Origin: Pseudomonas iranensis
Lineage (GTDB): Bacteria > Pseudomonadota > Gammaproteobacteria > Pseudomonadales > Pseudomonadaceae
Assembly (NCBI RefSeq): GCF_014268585.2
Contig: NZ_CP077092.1
Location: 4,308,501-4,372,500, forward strand
Reading direction: 5' to 3'
Length of the DNA stretch: 64,000 nt
This document shows, piece after piece, positions 54,256-64,000 of the stretch. Positions within the stretch are counted from its first letter, which is position 1, and the number at the start of each line of letters is the position of its first letter. Position numbers and translations under genes: made by a program. The notes under the pieces were generated by a model, which made no database searches, was not told the DNA's origin, and saw only the letters and a program-made list of their open reading frames with translations.

Positions 54256-56997
54256 ATGCCGTCCCTCGATAGTCTGAAGTCACTGAAAACCCTACAAATC
54301 GATGCCACGACCTACCACTATTTCAGCCTGCCGGAAGCCGCCAAAAGCCTGGGCGACCTCGACAAGCTGCCGATGTCATTGAAGGTCCTGCTGGAAAATC
54401 TGCTGCGCTGGGAAGACGAAAAAACCGTCACCGGCGCCGACCTCAAAGCCATCGCCGCCTGGCTCAAGGAGCGCCGCTCCGATCGCGAAATCCAGTACCG
54501 CCCTGCCCGTGTATTGATGCAGGATTTTACCGGCGTCCCCGCCGTGGTCGATCTCGCCGCCATGCGTGCGGCAATGGCCAAGGCCGGCGGCGACCCGCAA
54601 CGGATCAATCCGTTGTCGCCGGTGGACCTGGTGATCGACCACTCGGTGATGGTCGACAAGTTCGCCAGCGCCAGTGCGTTCGAACAGAACGTCGACATCG
54701 AAATGCAACGCAACGGCGAGCGCTATGCCTTCCTGCGCTGGGGCCAGAGTGCGTTCGATAACTTCAGCGTGGTCCCGCCGGGTACCGGCATCTGCCACCA
54801 GGTCAACCTTGAATACCTCGGCCGCACCGTCTGGACCAAAGACGAGGATGGCCGCACCTACGCGTTCCCCGACACGCTGGTCGGCACCGACTCCCACACC
54901 ACCATGATCAACGGTCTCGGCGTGCTCGGCTGGGGCGTTGGCGGGATCGAAGCGGAAGCGGCGATGCTCGGGCAACCGGTCTCGATGCTGATTCCAGAAG
55001 TGATCGGCTTCAAGCTCACTGGCAAACTCAAGGAAGGCATCACCGCCACCGATCTGGTGTTGACCGTGACGCAGATGCTGCGCAAAAAAGGCGTGGTCGG
55101 CAAATTCGTCGAGTTTTACGGCGACGGTCTCGCCGACCTGCCACTGGCCGACCGCGCGACCATCGCCAACATGGCCCCGGAATACGGTGCGACGTGCGGC
55201 TTCTTCCCGGTCGACGATGTCACGCTGGAATACCTGCGCCTGTCCGGTCGCCCGCCGGAAGTGGTGAAACTGGTCGAGGCCTACACCAAGGCTCAAGGCC
55301 TGTGGCGTCTGCCGGGTCAGGAGCCGGTGTTTACCGACAGCCTGGCGCTGGACATGAGCAGCGTCGAGGCAAGCCTGGCCGGACCGAAACGTCCGCAGGA
55401 TCGAGTCTCGCTGCCGAACGTCGCGCAGGCCTTCAGTGATTTCATCGACTTGCAATTCAAACCCACCAGCAAGGAAGAAGGACGCCTGGAAAGCGAGGGC
55501 GGTGGCGGCGTGGCGGTGGGCAACGCCGATCTGGTCGGTGAGGCGGACTACGAATACGAGGGCAAGACCTATCGCCTGAAAAACGGTGCAGTGGTGATCG
55601 CCGCGATCACATCCTGCACCAACACTTCCAACCCGAGCGTGATGATGGCCGCAGGGTTACTGGCGAAGAAAGCCGTCGAGAAAGGCCTGACGCGCAAACC
55701 TTGGGTGAAGAGTTCATTGGCGCCGGGTTCGAAGGTCGTCACCGACTATTACAAGGCTGCCGGGCTGACTCAGTACCTTGATCAGCTCGGGTTTTCGTTG
55801 GTCGGCTACGGTTGCACCACCTGCATCGGCAACTCCGGGCCACTGCCGGAGCCGATCGAGAAAGCCATTCAGAAAGCCGATCTGACCGTCGCATCAGTCC
55901 TGTCCGGCAACCGCAACTTCGAAGGTCGCGTACACCCACTGGTGAAAACCAACTGGCTGGCCTCGCCTCCGCTGGTCGTCGCTTACGCATTGGCTGGCAG
56001 CGTGCGCACCGATATCAGCAGCGAACCGCTGGGTGAGGATCAACAGGGCAATCCGGTGTATCTGCGTGATATCTGGCCAAGCAGCCGGGAAATCGCCGAA
56101 GCGGTGAATCAGGTCAATACGGCGATGTTCCACAAGGAATACGCCGAAGTGTTTGCCGGCGACGAACAATGGCAAGCCATCGAGGTGCCGCAAGCGGCCA
56201 CATACGTCTGGCAGGACGATTCGACCTACATTCAGCATCCACCTTTCTTCGACGACATTTCCGGCCCTCTGCCGGAAGTCAAAGATGTTAAAGGCGCGCG
56301 GGTCTTGGCCTTGCTCGGTGATTCAGTGACCACCGACCACATCTCCCCCGCCGGCAACATCAAGGTCGACAGCCCTGCCGGACGTTATCTACAGGAAAAA
56401 GGCGTCGAACCGCGCGACTTCAACTCCTACGGTTCCCGTCGCGGCAATCATGAAGTGATGATGCGCGGCACGTTTGCCAACATCCGTATTCGCAACGAAA
56501 TGCTTGGGGGCGAGGAAGGCGGGAACACCATTTACATTCCCACCGGGGAAAAAATGGCGATCTATGACGCAGCGATGAAATATCAGGCTTCGGGGACGCC
56601 GTTGGTGGTGATTGCCGGTCAGGAGTACGGCACCGGGTCGAGCCGTGACTGGGCGGCGAAAGGCACCAATCTGCTGGGCGTCAAAGCCGTGATTGCGGAG
56701 AGCTTCGAACGCATTCACCGCTCAAATCTGGTCGGCATGGGTGTGCTGCCGTTGCAGTTCAAGCTTGATCAGAACCGCAAGAGCCTCAATCTGACCGGCA
56801 AAGAGACGTTTGAGATTCTGGGATTGACCGGCGTCGAGCTGAGGCCGCGGATGAACCTGCCGCTGGTAATCACTCGCGAGGATGGGCGTCAGGAGAAGAT
56901 TGAAGTCTTGTGCCGGATTGATACCTTGAATGAAGTTGAGTACTTCAAATCCGGGGGGATTCTGCATTATGTGTTGCGGCAGTTGATTGCTTCGTGA
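54256..56997 (+). CDS. acnA: aconitate hydratase A
   Basis: 913-aa iron-sulfur enzyme of the TCA cycle interconverting citrate and isocitrate. The [4Fe-4S] cysteines are C454 in [13 protein letters not shown] and C520/C523 in [12 protein letters not shown]. Substrate-binding [15 protein letters not shown] lies near the N-terminus, and swivel-domain [12 protein letters not shown] near 790. It is the AcnA/IRP type by length and order of domains. The ATG at 54256 has AAAGGAG at ideal spacing; a GTG three codons upstream also reads in frame. Confidence 0.98.
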   Translation: MPSLDSLKSLKTLQIDATTYHYFSLPEAAKSLGDLDKLPMSLKVLLENLLRWEDEKTVTGADLKAIAAWLKERRSDREIQYRPARVLMQDFTGVPAVVDLAAMRAAMAKAGGDPQRINPLSPVDLVIDHSVMVDKFASASAFEQNVDIEMQRNGERYAFLRWGQSAFDNFSVVPPGTGICHQVNLEYLGRTVWTKDEDGRTYAFPDTLVGTDSHTTMINGLGVLGWGVGGIEAEAAMLGQPVSMLIPEVIGFKLTGKLKEGITATDLVLTVTQMLRKKGVVGKFVEFYGDGLADLPLADRATIANMAPEYGATCGFFPVDDVTLEYLRLSGRPPEVVKLVEAYTKAQGLWRLPGQEPVFTDSLALDMSSVEASLAGPKRPQDRVSLPNVAQAFSDFIDLQFKPTSKEEGRLESEGGGGVAVGNADLVGEADYEYEGKTYRLKNGAVVIAAITSCTNTSNPSVMMAAGLLAKKAVEKGLTRKPWVKSSLAPGSKVVTDYYKAAGLTQYLDQLGFSLVGYGCTTCIGNSGPLPEPIEKAIQKADLTVASVLSGNRNFEGRVHPLVKTNWLASPPLVVAYALAGSVRTDISSEPLGEDQQGNPVYLRDIWPSSREIAEAVNQVNTAMFHKEYAEVFAGDEQWQAIEVPQAATYVWQDDSTYIQHPPFFDDISGPLPEVKDVKGARVLALLGDSVTTDHISPAGNIKVDSPAGRYLQEKGVEPRDFNSYGSRRGNHEVMMRGTFANIRIRNEMLGGEEGGNTIYIPTGEKMAIYDAAMKYQASGTPLVVIAGQEYGTGSSRDWAAKGTNLLGVKAVIAESFERIHRSNLVGMGVLPLQFKLDQNRKSLNLTGKETFEILGLTGVELRPRMNLPLVITREDGRQEKIEVLCRIDTLNEVEYFKSGGILHYVLRQLIAS

Positions 56998-57016
56998 CGG
57001 GGTGACATTCGCCCAG

Positions 57017-57083
57017 GCTGTGATCTTTTTGACTTGGCTTTCAAAAGCAGGATCAAAAGATCGCAGCCTTCGGCGGCTCCTGC
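57017..57083. repeat. GATCGCAGCC palindromic repeat after acnA
   Basis: GGCTGTGATC-TTTTT and GATCAAAAGATCGCAGCC arms followed by TTCGGCGGCTCCTGCA. Partial, diverged relative of the repeat at 49720-49806. Confidence 0.7.
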
Positions 57084-57091
57084 ATTCAGGC

Positions 57092-57119
57092 GAAAAAAAA
57101 CCCGCCGAAGCGGGTTTTT
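57092..57119. terminator. terminator of acnA
   Basis: AAAAAAAACCCGC / GCGGGTTTTT stem around CGAA, 95 bp after the acnA stop. Bidirectional A/T runs. Confidence 0.85.
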
Positions 57120-57311
57120 CCCAAGACCATTATCGACTCCCTGTCGGCAGCGATCCTTGCGATGGTCGATCGTCCATGATCCTGAAACACTCCCTGTGTC
57201 TCAGTTGATGTGTGTAGATTACCCAGTGGATCCAATCAGCAATAGTCGTAAAAGCTACCAACGCGTGTAAGACATTCGCCATACAGACACTTCCGAAAAC
57301 CCTTAGACCTG

Positions 57312-57800
57312 TCAGGCACTGCCGCTTGCACGAGCCCTGGCGCTTTCGGCGAGAAACTGTTCAAGCCTGCTCAACTGCTCCTCCCAGCCGCGACTGTCCA
57401 TGTAATACGCCTCTTTCTGACGGATATCAGGGATGTGCGCGAAGCCGGATTCCGAGACCTTGAGTAGTGTGCCGTCTTCGAAGTCCTGCAATTCGAACTT
57501 GACCAGTGTGGTCGGCTCTTGTGAATAGTCGATCTTCGGGTTGACCGCATACGGGTGCCAGCGAAAAGAAAACAACTGCTGCGGCTCGACCCGCTCGATC
57601 AGCACATTCCACAATACGTGTTCATAACCGGGGTACGTGACCTGGCCCTGCGTCCACTCGCCGGCGATGAAACGCCGGCCCTCGAGAGCCACGCCGAACC
57701 ACTGGCCAAAGGCCTCGGCATCGACCAATGCACGCCAGACGTGGGAACGCGACGCCTTGAGCGTGATTTTGCGTTCGAAACTGTTAGGTACTGGTTTCAT
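57312..57800 (-). CDS. AHSA1/SRPBCC-domain protein
   Basis: 162-aa START/Bet v1-like protein of the AHSA1 (Hsp90 ATPase activator C-terminal-like) family. It opens with SFERKITLKASRSHVWRALVDAEAFGQWFG, the typical first helix-strand pattern, and has FSFRWHPYAVNP and a C-terminal helix GWEEQLSRLEQFL. These proteins bind hydrophobic ligands; many accompany ArsR repressors, but none is seen here. GGAGGTGACGT precedes the ATG. Function unknown. Confidence 0.85.
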   Translation of the reverse strand: MKPVPNSFERKITLKASRSHVWRALVDAEAFGQWFGVALEGRRFIAGEWTQGQVTYPGYEHVLWNVLIERVEPQQLFSFRWHPYAVNPKIDYSQEPTTLVKFELQDFEDGTLLKVSESGFAHIPDIRQKEAYYMDSRGWEEQLSRLEQFLAESARARASGSA

Positions 57801-57976
57801 ACGTCACCTCCTGTTCTGAACACTAGGCTTGTATGACCACATGTCCAATGCGAAGTTGTATCCAGGCGCTGCAGCCACCGCTTTGAGCGGACACATCCTG
57901 CGGTATTTTCCGCTCTGTGATCGGCGCCGCCTGACCTGCTATCTTTCCAGCGAATCCGCAGAAACAAGGACGAATC

Positions 57977-58891
57977 ATGCAGCCTTCTCTTGCCGATCGG
58001 TATCGCGGCGCCCTCCTCGGCCTGGCTTGCGGCGATGCGGTCGGTACAACGGTCGAGTTCCAACCGCGAGGATCATTCCTGCCGCTGAGCGACATGGTTG
58101 GCGGCGGCCCGTTCCAGCTCAAGCCTGGGCAATGGACCGATGACACCTCAATGGCACTGTGCCTGGCCGAAAGCCTGCTGCGCAAAAACGGTTTCGATGC
58201 GGCTGATCAGATGGGCCGCTATCTCAATTGGTGGAAATGGGGATACCTGAGCTCCACCGGTGAATGTTTCGACATCGGCATGACCGTCAGCCAGGCGCTG
58301 GAACAGTATCAGCGAACCGGGGAGCCTTTCGCAGGGTCGAGTGATCCGTTGACTGCTGGTAACGGGTCGCTGATGCGGTTGGCACCAGTCGTGCTGTTTT
58401 ATTTTCCGGACGCTCGACAGATCCAGATCCACGCTGCCGACAGTTCGCGCACAACCCATGCTGCGCCGGAGGCAATCGAGTGCTGCCTATTGCTGGCTGA
58501 TCTGATCGCACGAGCGCTTGAGGGTGCGGAGAAAACACAGCTACGCCGGGCGCCACTGTTATCTCTCTCCCAGCCCGATGTGGTTGCAATTGCCCGAGGT
58601 GAGTATCTCGGCAAAGCGGAAAACGAAATCAAAGGCAGCGGTTATAGCGTGAAATCGCTGGAAGCCGCTTTGTGGTGCTTTCACCACACGCAGACGTACG
58701 CCGACGCGGTGTTGAAAGCAGCCAATCTCGGTGATGATGCGGATACGACGGCGGCTATCGTGGGTCAGTTGGCAGGTACTTTCTACGGTGCTAGGGCAAT
58801 TCCCGAACACTGGCTGGAGCGGCTGCATGAAGGCGAAGAAATCACCGCCACTGCGGATCGCTTGCTTGAGGCCTCCCGGCTACGTACATAA
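57977..58891 (+). CDS. ADP-ribosylglycohydrolase family protein
   Basis: 304-aa DraG/ARH-family hydrolase that would remove ADP-ribose from proteins or small molecules, using a dinuclear Mg2+ centre. Metal ligands are visible: GQWTDDTSMAL (T54-D56) and NLGDDADTTAAIVGQ (D253, D254, D256, T257). Family opening DRYRGALLGLACGDAVG. CAAGGACGAATC precedes the ATG. No DraT or toxin partner lies beside it, so its substrate is unknown. It is divergent from the AHSA1 gene. Confidence 0.9.
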   Translation: MQPSLADRYRGALLGLACGDAVGTTVEFQPRGSFLPLSDMVGGGPFQLKPGQWTDDTSMALCLAESLLRKNGFDAADQMGRYLNWWKWGYLSSTGECFDIGMTVSQALEQYQRTGEPFAGSSDPLTAGNGSLMRLAPVVLFYFPDARQIQIHAADSSRTTHAAPEAIECCLLLADLIARALEGAEKTQLRRAPLLSLSQPDVVAIARGEYLGKAENEIKGSGYSVKSLEAALWCFHHTQTYADAVLKAANLGDDADTTAAIVGQLAGTFYGARAIPEHWLERLHEGEEITATADRLLEASRLRT

Positions 58892-58931
58892 CACTCGATA
58901 CACTTTTTCCACTCGATACAGCGAGAACCTT

Positions 58932-59336
58932 ATGTCAGTGCGTCTGCTTCTGGCCCTTGCGCCCTTTATGTTTGCCCCTTTCGCCCATGCCGCCGTCGAT
59001 TGCGCCAACGCCAGCGATCAGGCGACGATGAATCAGTGCGCGGGGCAAGCCTTCAAAGCGGCAGACAAGGAGTTGAATACGCTCTATCAGCAGATCACCG
59101 GGCGTCTCAAGGACAACCCGGACGGAAAGAGGCTGCTGGTTAACGCGCAGCGGGCATGGGTCAGCTTCCGGGATGCCGAGTGCAAGTTTTCGGCTTCTGG
59201 GGTGGCGGGCGGGAGTGTTTATCCATTGGTTTACAGTGGCTGTCTCACAGCCGTCACCAAGGCTCGGGTAGAAACCTTCAAGCAATATTTGAACTGTGAG
59301 GAAGGTGATATGAGTTGCCCAGTACCCGGTGCGTAA
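58932..59336 (+). CDS. LprI-like (DUF1311) exported protein
   Basis: 134-aa exported protein. Signal peptide MSVRLLLALAPFMFAPFAHA; mature part VDCANASDQATMNQCAGQAF then NAQRAWVSFRDAECKF, the DUF1311/lysozyme-inhibitor LprI N-terminal pattern with paired cysteines. A role as lysozyme inhibitor or cell-wall binding protein is inferred from family and not proven. The start at 58932 gives the signal peptide; the longer open frame upstream overlaps the ADP-ribosylglycohydrolase. Confidence 0.8.
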   Translation: MSVRLLLALAPFMFAPFAHAAVDCANASDQATMNQCAGQAFKAADKELNTLYQQITGRLKDNPDGKRLLVNAQRAWVSFRDAECKFSASGVAGGSVYPLVYSGCLTAVTKARVETFKQYLNCEEGDMSCPVPGA

Positions 59337-59380
59337 TCACAGGCTCCGCTTAGGGAGCCTGTGCTGTGAACCGTTACGCC

Positions 59381-61273
59381 TCAGACGTGAGGATCGCCCG
59401 GCGCTTTGCTCGGCGCTGCGTATTGCGGCTTGAGGTGGCCTTCCTTATCGAGTAACCAGGCGTCCATGATCTGCCGCACAACGGGACCGGCAACACGACC
59501 ACCCGCCTCGCCGTTCTCGATCATTACCGAGATGGCGATCTTCGGATGTTCGGCCGGTGCGAATCCTACAAACAGGGCGTTGTCACGGTGGCGCTCGAGG
59601 GTTTTCTCACGGTTGTAGCGCTCACCCTGCTTGATCGCCACCACTTGCGCCGTACCACTCTTGCCAGCGATGCGGTATTGCGCCCCCGCAGCCGCCGCTC
59701 GTGCGATGCCTCGAGCATCGTGCATGACCATCTGCATTCCGTGATTGACCTGCTCCCAATCGCGCGGATCTTTAAGCAGAATGTTCGGCATCGGGTGCTC
59801 GTCAACCGGCGCAACGCCGTCGACCGACTTGGCCAGATGCGGTCGATTCCATATCCCTTTGTTGGCAATCAGTGCAGTGGCTTGGGCCAATTGCAGCGGT
59901 GTGACCTGCATGTAGCCCTGGCCGATGCCGAGAATAACTGTCTCGCCGGGATACCACGCCTGTCGCCGTGTAGCGCGTTTCCACGCTTGCGACGGCATCA
60001 GACCTGGCGATTCTTCAAACATATCCAGCGAGACTTTTTCTCCAAGGCCGAACATCGCCATGTAGTCGTGCAGACGATCAATGCCAAGCTTGTGCGCCAG
60101 ATCATAGAAGTAGGTGTCGTTCGAGCGCATGATCGCCGCGTCCATGTCCACCCAACCGTCACCACTGTGGTTCCAGTTGCGATACTTGTGATCGAAGTCC
60201 GGTAATTGGTAATAGCCGGGATCGAATACGCGGGTCTGCGGAGTTACGACGCCTGCGTCCAGCCCTGCGATGGCGACTTCCGGTTTGATCGTCGAGCCTG
60301 GGGCGTACAGCCCACGCAATACGCGGTTGAACAATGGCCGATCGATGGAATCTCGCAGCGCTGAATATTCCTTCGAACTGATCCCGGTGACGAACAGATT
60401 CGGATCGAAACTCGGATTGCTGACCATCGCCAGCACTTCTCCAGTGGACGGGTCGAGAGCTACCACTGAACCACGACGGTCGCCCAAAGCGGCTTCGGCA
60501 GCTTCTTGCAGCTTGACATCGAGGCTCAGGACGATGTTCTTGCCTGGCACCGGATCGGTGTGCTTGAGTACCCGTAGCACACGGCCTTGAGCATTGGTTT
60601 CGACTTCTTCGTAACCGACATGGCCGTGCAACTGCGCTTCATAAAAACGCTCGATACCGGTTTTACCAATGGATTGCGTACCTCGGTACTCCACGGAGTC
60701 GAGAGCTTTCGATTCTTTTTCATTGATCCGACCGACATAACCGATCGAATGGGCGAAATGTGCGCCGAGGGGATAGTGGCGGACAAACTGCGGTTCGACA
60801 TCAAGTCCCGGTAAGCGAAACTCGTTAACCGCCAGGACGGCAATCTGCTCTTCCGTCAGCTCATAAAACAGGGTGACCGGTGTGAACGGATGCCGGGATT
60901 GCTTCATCGCCTTGTCGAATACCGTGCGGTCTTCAGCAGGCAAGTGCAGCAAGTTGATGACTTCGTCCAATTCTTGATTGACGTCGGTGGCACGCTCACG
61001 GGTGATGGTCAGGTTGTAGCTGGGGCGATTGTCGGCGAGCAACACACCGTTGCGGTCGTAGATCAATCCACGGGTTGGCGGTATCGGGAGGACATGGACG
61101 CGATTGTTTTCGGAGATGGTCGAGTGGTAGTCGAACTCCACGACCTGGAGGATGTACAGGCGCACCACCAGAGCGCAGCTGATGGCGAAGACGAACAGAG
61201 CGCAGGCAATCAATCGTTTGTTGACCAGCCGCGTCTCTTTTTCATGATCCTTGATCGGGATTGGTTCAGGCAT
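59381..61273 (-). CDS. mrdA: penicillin-binding protein 2 (MrdA type)
   Basis: 630-aa class B PBP, a monofunctional transpeptidase of the elongasome. TM helix at about residues 21-45. Active-site motifs: SxxK in YAPGSTIKPE (S327), SxN in MRSNDTYFYD (S384), and KSG in IAGKSGTAQVVA (K538). The start at 61273 is not preceded by a strong ribosome site. In P. aeruginosa pbpA (PBP2) sits beside rodA; here there is no rodA, and the gene lies just downstream of an rRNA operon, so it may be a second copy. It reads in the same direction as the rRNA operon. Confidence 0.9.
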   Translation of the reverse strand: MPEPIPIKDHEKETRLVNKRLIACALFVFAISCALVVRLYILQVVEFDYHSTISENNRVHVLPIPPTRGLIYDRNGVLLADNRPSYNLTITRERATDVNQELDEVINLLHLPAEDRTVFDKAMKQSRHPFTPVTLFYELTEEQIAVLAVNEFRLPGLDVEPQFVRHYPLGAHFAHSIGYVGRINEKESKALDSVEYRGTQSIGKTGIERFYEAQLHGHVGYEEVETNAQGRVLRVLKHTDPVPGKNIVLSLDVKLQEAAEAALGDRRGSVVALDPSTGEVLAMVSNPSFDPNLFVTGISSKEYSALRDSIDRPLFNRVLRGLYAPGSTIKPEVAIAGLDAGVVTPQTRVFDPGYYQLPDFDHKYRNWNHSGDGWVDMDAAIMRSNDTYFYDLAHKLGIDRLHDYMAMFGLGEKVSLDMFEESPGLMPSQAWKRATRRQAWYPGETVILGIGQGYMQVTPLQLAQATALIANKGIWNRPHLAKSVDGVAPVDEHPMPNILLKDPRDWEQVNHGMQMVMHDARGIARAAAAGAQYRIAGKSGTAQVVAIKQGERYNREKTLERHRDNALFVGFAPAEHPKIAISVMIENGEAGGRVAGPVVRQIMDAWLLDKEGHLKPQYAAPSKAPGDPHV

Positions 61274-61420
61274 TTCTACAGCAACTCTTTGACATAAAAT
61301 GAGTGCCGATCCGTGGGCAGGATATCAGTCCGTTAAAAAACGAGCTGCACCATACCAAAACTCGCCATCCACTTCAGGATGAATTTCCCCGGTAGCAGGC
61401 TGAAAACTTTCTCGCAGGCA

Positions 61421-61455
61421 AAACAAAACCCCAACTGCTTTCGCAATTGGGGTTT
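61421..61455 (-). terminator. terminator of the rRNA operon
   Basis: AAACCCCAATTGC / GCAGTTGGGGTTTTG stem about 12 bp downstream of 5S on the minus strand, with GTTTTG following. Confidence 0.85.
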
Positions 61456-61466
61456 CGGAATTTAAT

Positions 61467-61582
61467 CTTGACGATGACCTACTCTCACATGGGGAAACCC
61501 CACACTACCATCGGCGATGCATCGTTTCACTGCTGAGTTCGGGATGGGATCAGGTGGTTCCAACGCTCTATGGTCGTCAAGA
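61467..61582 (-). rRNA. rrf: 5S ribosomal RNA
   Basis: The reverse complement contains the conserved 5S core GTTGGAACCACCTGATCCCA, then CCGAACTCAGCAGTGAAACG and GATGGTAGTGTGGGG. The 5' and 3' ends pair (CTTGACGA / TCGTCAAG). Ends are estimated to within a few bases. Confidence 0.95.
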
Positions 61583-61729
61583 AATTCGGGTACTGACTCG
61601 TGACCAGATGGCCTCGCTTCAGCAAATTGGGTATGTGACAGCTGGTGTTTGTGCGTTTCGAACTTTCGGTTCGTTTCGTCTTCACACACCGCAATCTGGC
61701 CTTTCGACGCAAATTGCTTGGGTGTTATA

Positions 61730-64000
<2,271 letters not shown>

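Larger units (their letters stand above)
56998..57311. other. 314-bp gap between acnA and the AHSA1 gene
   Basis: Contains the palindromic repeat (57017-57083) and the acnA terminator (57092-57119). The remaining 190 bp shows no gene or recognised site. Confidence 0.5.

Noticed and set aside
61583..61729. Possible tRNA in the 23S-5S spacer
   Set aside because: No cloverleaf-like GGTTCGA arm was found in the 147-bp spacer.

Overview
The window is a stretch of chromosome from a Pseudomonas of the fluorescens complex. Coding density and GC content are high. Many intergenic gaps carry Pseudomonas-type REP doublets (TGTGGGAGCGAGC...GCTCGCGA). Gene order follows, block by block, the P. aeruginosa neighbourhoods I recall around rssB/vacJ/queF/copRS, lolCDE/sth, mfd/nagZ/psrA/lexA/topA/fadBA/uup/slt, and acnA/rlmM/tusA. 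These synteny statements are from memory, not from a search. No prophage, IS element, CRISPR array or tRNA gene was seen.

Layout. 0.2-5.3 kb: transaldolase (+), the RssB/STAS regulatory pair (-), the outer-membrane lipid-asymmetry protein MlaA (-), a decayed phosphonatase-like protein (+) and a DUF4404 protein (+). 5.4-9.1 kb: queF (-), then a copper locus of a periplasmic cupredoxin (-) divergent from a copRS-type two-component system (+). 9.2-13.9 kb: the lipoprotein-release ABC transporter lolC-lolD-lolE (-), divergent from a PilZ protein and a glycerophosphodiesterase (+). 13.9-19.6 kb: soluble transhydrogenase, an ApbE flavin transferase with no Nqr genes beside it, a citrate-type MFS symporter, and a GAPDH with a long N-terminal extension. 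19.9-30.8 kb: two convergent operons, mfd-csiV-SNF2 (+) and nagZ-mtnP-SNF2 (-), each ending in a SWIM/SNF2 helicase; the two helicases are paralogues that meet tail to tail at a REP doublet.

31-49 kb: psrA with its own tandem operators, lexA-sulA with two SOS boxes, two small conserved proteins, topA, a DUF1653 protein, and fadBA (with a PsrA-like box upstream). A 527-bp gap follows with an orphan plus-strand terminator that may end an uncharacterised small RNA. Then come a small membrane protein, a UspA protein, the ABC-F protein Uup, lytic transglycosylase Slt and an MsbA-like ABC exporter. 49.4-57 kb: a 59-aa unknown, pdxB, a MATE exporter, tusA, rlmM and aconitase A. 57.3-61.3 kb: an AHSA1/SRPBCC protein, an ADP-ribosylglycohydrolase, an LprI-like protein and a second-copy-type PBP2. 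61.4-64 kb: the distal end of an rRNA operon on the minus strand (5S and most of 23S), running off the right edge.

Most of the window is conserved core genome. Linked themes are PsrA control of fatty-acid oxidation (psrA and fadBA are 9 kb apart), SOS control of lexA-sulA, copper handling, and envelope maintenance (MlaA, Lol, NagZ, Slt, PBP2). No clearly new multi-gene system is evident. The points most worth checking are the convergent SNF2 pair, the capless, nucleophile-less PhnX relative, the candidate sRNA downstream of 41.8 kb, and the structured hairpins in the psrA-nagZ and lolD-lolE junctions.
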